A stretch of 64,000 nt of DNA from Hofstenia miamia (taxonomy: Eukaryota; Xenacoelomorpha; Acoela; Hofsteniidae): positions 355,022-419,021 of the forward strand of contig CABFPE010000134.1 in the NCBI GenBank assembly GCA_900660155.1, given 5' to 3'. The position numbers were made by a program, and so were the translations under genes. Of this stretch, positions 57,128 to 64,000 are shown in pieces (position 1 is the first letter of the stretch; each line of letters starts with the position of its first letter). A model generated the notes under the pieces. It searched no databases. It had not been told where the DNA came from and saw only the letters and a program-made list of their open reading frames with translations.

Positions 57128-57892
57128 CTAAACATCAATTTCAACACTTTTAATTCTTAATAAATTTAAATTTTCTTTCTGCAAAGAAAATTGAGTAATT
57201 GGTTCCAAGGAAAGAGTAAACAAACTATTTTTAATGATTTCAAGTAAAATTACAGAATTACTCCATTTTCAAAGATAATTCGACACTAGGTCTATTTGTT
57301 GAATTATATTTTGTGTAAAAGAACACTTCTAGATTTTGACAAACGTTTTTGACGTATATTACATTTATACATGAATCATAGAAACGAAATCTTACAAAAT
57401 TGACTATTACTATATGCAATATTGACTCAAATGTTTTGAACATTGGTATGTCTATGTCTAATAGATGTGTTCCCCTCTACTAAGTATCAAGTTTGTATAA
57501 CTATTAGCATTAACTCAAAGGGGAAACCCTTTAGCAGATTGCCAGCAGAATGTAAAAAGTTATGGAAATCACCACATTTGAGTGGATGGCTTTTAACAAC
57601 TATTTGGCGTACTGTCGTTGTTGAAAATCCAGTTTAACAGAAGAAAAATAAAATGACCCAGTAAACAAACAGTTGTCGTGCCGACAGCGTTTTTGTCGTA
57701 TATATAGTGAATTTTTATTAAATGAACACTAAGAGATCGATTAGAAAAATTAAATTCCGAAGCTAAATTTATTGCCATCAAGTAATAAGTAATAGAATTG
57801 AATTACAATATGGCGACTTACTGTTTGCGTTAGCTAAAAAGTTATCTTTTACATATTTAGATATTTAGATTCAAATTAATTATTTAAGAAAT
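57128..57892. other. Unassigned stretch between the PPSY exon and the recombinase locus
   Basis: 57443-57637 (+) has a 64-codon frame containing KGKPFSRLPAECKKLWKSPH. It is somewhat coding-like and may belong to a transposon, but it is not identified. Confidence 0.35.
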
Positions 57893-59161
57893 ATGTCTTC
57901 AAAAAATAAAAAAAATAGAAGAATTTCTTGGATAGCAGATGCTACACACAGATGCTATAATGATTCTGATTCTTAAAGCACGGATGAATGTGGTGTGTAT
58001 TTTGTAAACTATACAAGTCAGTAACTTAATATGCAACTGCATATGTTAATCTATGCTGTTTTCATTAGATGCGGAATCTCTCCATGCTCGTTATTGAAAC
58101 TTTTAGTTGTTTCAGATTTGAACATTTCCTAGGCCAGATCAAACGGCGACTACAAGGCAAAAACTCCCACTTGACGAGCTCTGCAATAAAATTAAGAGAC
58201 ATGGACCAGGTTTGTTTAAGCCTCAGTCGAATTCATTGAGGAAGAATCCTGTGAATATGTTCCCACAAACTAGTTTCTCGGAAGATCAAAATGTTATGGC
58301 TGTTAACCCTAAATCTCACAACCTTTTTTATGTACGTTGGTTTCAATAAATCTGTTACTGATATGCGACATCACATAGCAAGAAATCATAAAGACATCCC
58401 CAAAGATACAAAAACTTTGCTATTGGATTTTTGTCGTTCTGAACATCTAAGAACCTCATACTATTGTTCAAAATGCTGTCGACTCTACTAATTATAGACG
58501 TCATAAAAAATCAGCATGTTCAGATTAAAAAAAATACAAAAGACGTATAAAACTTTCTGATATTCAAAATGGTTCCAAAATTATTTTGTTAGTGATACAT
58601 CAAACTCATATTATAAAGCACTTCAAGGATCTTCAAACTTCTAAACAAAAAGCTAGAGGTGTAACTAGCCAGTCAATAAAGAATTCTTTGGGTTCTACTA
58701 TTAAAGAATTTCTGTCTTTTTCCTTGGAACAAAGTGTTGTCGAAATAAGATAAAACTGATCAATGTCGTCAATCAGCATAAGAATAAAACGGTTTAAAGA
58801 ATTCTTCTTTATCGTGATTTGTAAATTTTTAAATGTGATTATTCTAAGATAAAGATTTGCGATGAGTAAGGATTTTCTGCAATAAAAAAATGCGAAGCGA
58901 TAATTCTAAATCCACAGCGAGAGAAAAAATTCTAACAAAGAACGAAGATTTTCTAAGGTTCTTGGAATTTCGGAAATAAAGATCGTTCTTGGAATTATTG
59001 TAAAGAAAATTGAAGGACATATTAACAATGATGATCCAATGAAGCATGACGCACATCGGTTCTGGTGCAGAGTCATATTAATTGCAGACCTGGTCCAATT
59101 TTATCTCTAACTTGGAACGAATTTCGACAAATTTAAAATGGAAAAGAAAAAATTCAGAAAA
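57893..59161 (+). pseudogene. Decayed upstream paralogue of the zinc-finger/tyrosine-recombinase gene
   Basis: This region parallels the downstream copy piece by piece. MRHHIARNHKDIPKDTKTL with YYCSKC at 58340-58490 matches the finger pair. NYRRHKKSAC, PKWFQNYFVS and GVTSQSIKNSLGSTIKEF at 58490-58720 match the linker. VKKIEGHINNDD...HRFWCRVILIADLVQ at 59000-59110 matches the segment leading into the box-I Arg. An extra N-terminal stretch (RQKLPLDELCNKIKRHG, 58160-58200) has a weaker counterpart downstream. A start-like ATG at 57893 encodes MSSKNKKNRRISW and then stops after 27 residues; it may be a separate exon. Reading frames change several times, so the copy is much older or under less constraint. 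It ends near a consensus donor (gtaagt at about 59162), which faces the acceptor of the next copy. Confidence 0.6.
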
Positions 59162-59537
59162 TGTAAGTACTTTTTTAGAAATTGCATATGATGTTTCACT
59201 CAAGTAAATATAATATAATTAAATGAACTTACAATAATACTTATATTAATTTCAGATAAATTGCTAATGCAATATTTTCTTAACATGTAGTACAAATTTT
59301 TCAAGTAGTGTGAACTATCTAGAAATGGCAGTCTATTTGTATTAGCCAATCTATTAATAATAACTGTAAGAAAACCATAAATTGAAGTTTGGGATTATTT
59401 TACATGTATATGAACGTATGCATGTATACATCTTCTTCTTAAATTATAAGTACATGTACATGATTATCTCTATAAATAACTAATTTACTATATTTATTTG
59501 ATAAATGTAATGTCCTCATCTAAAATACTATATTTAG
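59162..59537 (+). other. Possible intron linking the two recombinase copies
   Basis: A consensus donor (aaaat|gtaagtac) at about 59162 and an acceptor (atatttag) at 59530-59537 bound 376 bp of AT-rich DNA between the two paralogous regions. In-frame TAG at the acceptor blocks the downstream frame, so a spliced start is plausible. This is inference only. Confidence 0.35.
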
Positions 59538-61041
59538 AATGAAGATATCTCATCTAACTTTCGTAATGAAATGAATGTAAACAATTCCTCACAGAAATTA
59601 ACAGCAAGAGAGAAGTTGCGGATTCTTATATTCAAGCAAAAGCTTCAAAATCGCAAAGAAAGATTGCTCAGTTCAGTCAATAGGACCCAAAATAAATCAA
59701 AAACTACACGAAGGAGACCCATTCAACACAATAAAAGAAAAGTATGCCTTAAATGTCAAAAAGAAGTGGTTGATATGAGACACCACATTAATAGACGACA
59801 TGGTGATATAAGCAAAGAAACTCGAATTCTTTGGATAGACTTTCACAGATCACTACCTCTTAAAAAAGTGTACTATTGTTGCCAATGCAAGCGACTTTTT
59901 GCTAATGATCGGCGACACCTTCGTAATTGTACTGTTTCACGTGATGATTTAACTGTTTTTAAAAATTGTTTATCATTATCAACAATGCCTCGATGGTTTC
60001 AGAAAGCAATGGACTCACAAAAAAATGCCCCACGTGAATATTCACAAGCAGTTGAAGAGTTCTCTATTTCACAAAAAAGGAAATTATCTTCACGAGGAGG
60101 AACAACTCAATCTGTAAATAATATCATAGGGAAAAGCATTCAGTCGTTTTTGATAAACTGTCTTTCTGCAACTAACTGACTTCGCAAGTCAGAGAAGCTT
60201 TTTGAAGTTGTGAAGCATCTTAGAAAAGATAGGCATTTGAAGAATAGCACAATTTTAAGCCGTTTGTCTATTCTTTCTAATTTCGTAGATTACGTCAAGT
60301 TATATTTTAAAAAACTTAGAATTCAGTCAGATGATGCTAAAGCTGCAATAAGAGAAGCCAGGTCAAACATTTCTCGATCTGCAGCAAGAGAGAAAATTAT
60401 TAGAAAAGAAAATAGGTTTCAACAGATGCCTACTCAGTCACACATGAAGACACTTATAAATGGAATCACCAATAAATTGGACAACTACTTAGTCGGAAAT
60501 GCAGATATTCCACATGAGTCACTTCGAGCTAAGCTTTTTTTTCTAATCCAAAGTCGACTCAATTGTAGACCAGCCCCTATTTTATCACTTTCTTTGAGTG
60601 AAGTAGCAAGACTAAAGAAAGGTGAGACAATTACAAAAGTAAATCACAAGACTGGCTACAAATACCCTGTGAGAATAACACTCACTGATAAGCAGTTGGA
60701 TTACGTGGAAGCTTTAAGACAATGCTGCTTTAAAAATAAGTTCAAAACAAATCGATTTAGTGTTTGGTAACAAAAATAGGACTATTTGTACGACGATTTC
60801 TGCACAGATTGAAAAGATGGTAAATACATATTTTCCAAAAATTTCTCACATAAAATTCAATGCTGATTCGGTAAGAAAATTTATGGCTAAAGCAATTTTC
60901 CAGGATGAAGCTGTCAGTGAAGAAATGAAAACCGCGCATCTCAACCAAACAGGGCATACCCGCGAGACAATGTCTGGTGAATACTTCCAAACAAGCATAA
61001 AAGATCTCAATGAACTGTATGACAAGATACTTCAGTCATAA
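59538..61041 (+). pseudogene. Zinc-finger plus tyrosine-recombinase-type gene, nearly intact copy
   Basis: The coding region opens after a splice-like acceptor (atatttag at 59530-59537). Its first Met is at 59571. Two C2H2-like fingers follow: CLKCQ...MRHHINRRH at about 59745-59801 and CCQCKRLFANDRRHLRNC at about 59876-59931. A helical core-binding-like region comes next. Then come features of the tyrosine recombinase fold: RPAPILSLSLSEV with the box-I Arg, a lysine hairpin HKTGYKYPVRITLT, a SVRKFMAKAIF helix, GHTRETM with the box-II His, and the candidate nucleophile Tyr in EYF. The order resembles Crypton-like recombinase proteins of fish and cnidarians that carry two N-terminal fingers. 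The frame is interrupted twice, so it is a recent pseudogene unless the assembly is wrong. No reverse transcriptase accompanies it, which argues against DIRS. I infer a Crypton-type or domesticated recombinase. Confidence 0.7.
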
Positions 61042-61264
61042 ACTTTTACTTACATATTTTTTTGTATTTTGTATTCATTTCTGTTTTAATATTCAAATAC
61101 TGTACAAAAAGGAAATACAATTTGTATAGGGTACAAAGAGGGATGTATAAAAATCGCGGACACAGCGGGAATATAATTATAAATTTTGTACTTAACGAGA
61201 TGTATAATTGCAAATTTTGTACAAAGCGAGTTATAATTACGAAGTGGTTTCTCTTCACTTCAAG

Positions 61265-61558
61265 TTAGAAGAAACTGACTGCAGAACATCCACACTTTGA
61301 AAGTGTAGTGGACTTTAGCCATCGTACATGATGGTTAGCTGCATACTTTCGAAATATCGTTTCACGAGACAGCGAGCCTCCAAGAAAGAGCAACGTTAAC
61401 TCCATGCTCCCTCTGCTAATTTCGAGATTGGAAGCATATTCATATTTTTTCTGATCAATGCAGTCCCAATTTTCTTTAAAAACGTTTGAAAAGCTGAATA
61501 TTGGATGAGGATGATGGCGACACTTCGTTGAAAGCAGCACCAGCATTATTTTTAACAT
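61265..61558 (-). mobile_element. Fragment of a TE-associated protein with the FLG...HHxRW signature
   Basis: The minus-strand frame of 97 codons contains LEISRGSMELTLLFLGGSLS and then HHVRWLKSTTLSKCG. It resembles a block seen in many uncharacterised invertebrate proteins (EL-x-x-L-x-x-IFLG...F-x-x-PGA-x-HHARWM-x-K-x-IY-x-LK) that I believe come from DNA transposons. The class is not certain. It points towards the recombinase locus but is separate from it. Confidence 0.45.
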
Positions 61559-61653
61559 TTTATATCAATGTAACTTGAATGAATAAACTACAATTATGTT
61601 AAATTTGAATATTTCAGGAAATCATTATATTTTTTAACATATTGGATTTAATT

Positions 61654-62674
61654 GTTTAACACTATCCAGTAATGGTGCTACTCATGCTGCTGAAAATAAT
61701 CCCAACAACCCAATGTTTGTATAAAGGACTTCTAAGCTACAGCATTTTCAAATTTGCAGTTTTTTTAAAGAAATCAAAATCGTAAGGGCCCTGAGGAACC
61801 CAATACGTTAATATTATATACAGTATTGGCCAAAATGATCCGCCCATCTCTTATATTAGGGAGCAAAATTTATAATATGGATTTTTGTACCCTTATTCAA
61901 TTTGAACACAATAAGTAATCAAATGATTATCTTGTGTACAAATGACGTAAACATAAATAAAGAAAAGGCTTTTAACAAGTTATTGCTCATCAGCTTCCCT
62001 TTCATATTCTTTAGATTAATGGAATTCTTCATGGAAAATATGCGTTAGTAAGATCATTCTTGTCAGGTAAGTGTAGTTCCATGGCACAACTAATACTGGT
62101 CAACGTTCGATAGAATAATGTAAGAGAGATAAAAGAGAATGACTTCCATTAAATAATCTTTCCNGTTTAACACTATCCAGTAATGGTGCTACTCATGCTG
62201 CTGAAAATAATCCCAACAACCCAATGTTTGTATAAAGGACTTCTAAGCTACAGCATTTTCAAATTTGCAGTTTTTTTAAAGAAATCAAAATCGTAAGGGC
62301 CCTGAGGAACCCAATACGTTAATATTATATACAGTATTGGCCAAAATGATCCGCCCATCTCTTATATTAGGGAGCAAAATTTATAATATGGATTTTTGTA
62401 CCCTTATTCAATTTGAACACAATAAGTAATCAAATGATTATCTTGTGTACAAATGACGTAAACATAAATAAAGAAAAGGCTTTTAACAAGTTATTGCTCA
62501 TCAGCTTCCCTTTCATATTCTTTAGATTAATGGAATTCTTCATGGAAAATATGCGTTAGTAAGATCATTCTTGTCAGGTAAGTGTAGTTCCATGGCACAA
62601 CTAATACTGGTCAACGTTCGATAGAATAATGTAAGAGAGATAAAAGAGAATGACTTCCATTAAATAATCTTTCC
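61654..62674 (+). repeat. 510 bp duplication across a single N at 62164
   Basis: 61654-62163 and 62165-62674 appear identical, from gtttaacactatccag to ataatctttcc. The single N between them and the lack of differences suggest unmerged contig overlap. Both units contain the left end of the Tc1-like MITE. Confidence 0.9.
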
Positions 62675-62922
62675 TTCGTACGCCCGCACTGTTTTGCTGT
62701 GATTGTCATCACTAGAATAGCTAAAGTCGTAAATACAAAAGAGATGCATACAAAATACTGATTTTGCTGTTGACAATCTTTGTTTTTTTCGTATACGTAC
62801 TGTAGTGTTTGTCACAATAAATGTTATTGCATATTTTTAAACCACGATTTATAATAAAGAATTCACGAGTGATATTTTTTCTGAAAAATTCATGAGGTAG
62901 GCGGGTCTTTTTGGCCAATACT
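62332..62922. mobile_element. Tc1-like MITE, ~590 bp
   Basis: The left end CAGTATTGGCCAAAATGATC after TA and the inverse of the right end AGTATTGGCCAAAAAGACCC before TA form a terminal repeat of about 25 bp. This is the CAGT-x-TTGGCCAAAA terminus type of Tc1 elements. The interior has a minus-strand frame of 65 codons without transposase motifs. The right end abuts a TA tract (62921-62943). A second left end lies at 61821 in the duplicated segment. Confidence 0.75.
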
Positions 62923-64000
62923 ATATATATATATATATATATTATTCTTGATTTATATATATATATATATGAATTAGTTTTCCCAAAATCAAATTCAACT
63001 GCTTCCTTTTGTATTTTTGGGCCGAAACTTTGGAATTCCTTACCATAAATTTTAAGATTTGAGGCGAATCATATCCTGTTTAAAAGAAAGTTAAAACAGC
63101 TTTTGTTTGAGAGTGAATTTCATTATGTTGATAATTAATTTACTACAATTTGTGTTGCTGCAGTCAAAACTGAGCAGGATTATTATATATAAATCTTGCG
63201 TATGTGTATATTTGCGCTTTAGAAATACATTAATTTATTTTTTATTTTATTTAACTGTTGAGCATGCCAAAGAATAATCAAGTTATAATGTATTGTAACG
63301 TTTATATAATTATAGGCAAATGCTGCATGCTTACGATTCGATGAAGGGAATGTGAAAATTGACTGATTGTGGAAGAGTCGACTGTTTGGAGAACACTCAG
63401 AAATAGCAATTTAAGATAAGTGAGACTACCAAAAATTTATTTATCACCAAACTCATGAACAAAATTATTCGACCTTGTCTCAACTGGGCAAAATTACAAC
63501 TTCAAGGTATGGATTATTGATTCGAAATGTCTGTATACAATGAATATCATTTAGAAAGTTTGTTTTAATTATTACATTAGCGCAATGAACATTGAAGGAT
63601 GAGAAACAATTTCTACGCTTTGTTTTTATAACGCAATTGGTAATATGCTTAGCAGAATTTTTAACTAAATTCTTTCATTACGATTATTAGGTTAATGAAA
63701 CTGAAATATTTATTAGTTTATCTAAATAATTAAATATGCATAACATATTGCTGCAATTTTTTTAACTATTTAGTTAACATAATTGTATCATAATTTTAAT
63801 TCACCAACTCCAAAAATCAGTTAAAAATTTTCAATTAAATCCTTCAAAATTATAATTATCTACTGTAAGTAATGAGTGTACATAAAGGAAATTAACTGCT
63901 GGTTGAGCAACTGCATTTAACCTTGAAATACCGAGTTAATTAGAACGTAAAGTTACGTATATTGTAATGTGAGATACTGAGTCATCGTAGATTTAATCTT
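62923..64000. other. Unassigned AT-rich right end of the window
   Basis: TA tracts lie at 62921-62943 and 62955-62970. At 62980-63110 the plus strand reads PKSNSTASFCIFGPKLWN, then FKRKLKQLLFE, close to the LINE 3' end motif FGPKLWN-x-LP...FKRKLK-x-x-LL. It is therefore probably the tail of a LINE (CR1/RTE-like). Nothing else was recognised. Confidence 0.5.
62975..63140 (+). mobile_element. LINE 3'-end fragment (FGPKLWN...FKRKLK motif)
   Basis: SNSTASFCIFGPKLWN, NSLP and then FKRKLKQLLFE appear in order, though the frame must be followed across small shifts. The pattern (x-x-x-S-x-x-x-x-GPKLWNSLP...F+x+LK-x-x-L) closes the ORF of many CR1/jockey-type LINEs just before the stop. The rest of the element is absent. 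Confidence 0.6.

Noticed and set aside
57893-61041. DIRS-type retroelement explanation for the recombinase
   Set aside because: No reverse transcriptase, split direct repeats or inverted termini were seen nearby.

Overview
This is a eukaryotic, very AT-rich window, almost certainly from an invertebrate animal. A spliced cys-loop receptor gene has 41-46 bp introns beside introns of 2-8 kb. Around it lie decayed metazoan transposons: P/THAP9-like, Tc1/mariner, hAT, piggyBac, Penelope-like, CR1/jockey-like LINE and R2/R4-like LINE. Long (TA)n tracts are common. A crustacean or other arthropod would fit the mariner types and intron sizes, but I cannot name the species. No bacterial features, rRNA, confident tRNA or CRISPR were seen.

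Layout. 0.2-2.5 kb: a P-element-like transposase broken by single-N joins and duplicated segments. 3.8-7.4 kb: a mariner containing a hAT MITE, with its right half repeated as an apparently exact 1,523 bp tandem copy. 8-18 kb: mariner, Tc1, Penelope, LINE and piggyBac-like remnants plus a fold-back element with telomere-like arms. 19.2-20.1 kb: a diverged 457 bp tandem repeat. 21-26 kb: a Tc1-like relic, microsatellites and a GC-rich hAT MITE. 30.2-31.4 kb: a piggyBac-like element.

31.76-49.5 kb (+) is the one clear host gene. Seven exons encode most of a GABA-A/glycine-type anion-channel subunit, from mid ligand-binding domain to the stop after M4. The 5' exons and signal peptide were not found. 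Its introns hold a Penelope fragment with an internal inversion, a Tc1 relic, a mariner deletion derivative and two N-gaps set in TA repeats. 50-56 kb: a hAT transposase relic, a Penelope RT relic and a tandem repeat carrying four CRE-like palindromes. 56.9-57.1 kb (-): the last exon of an unidentified host gene with two PPSY motifs.

57.9-61.0 kb (+) is the most unusual locus. Two adjacent paralogous reading regions each pair C2H2-like fingers with a tyrosine-recombinase-type domain. The upstream copy is decayed and the downstream one is nearly intact. 61.3-62.9 kb: a fragment of a TE-associated protein, then a 510 bp duplication across a single N that contains the end of a Tc1-like MITE.

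Apart from the receptor and the PPSY exon, nearly everything recognisable is transposon-derived. All family assignments come from reading motifs by eye; none was confirmed by a database search.
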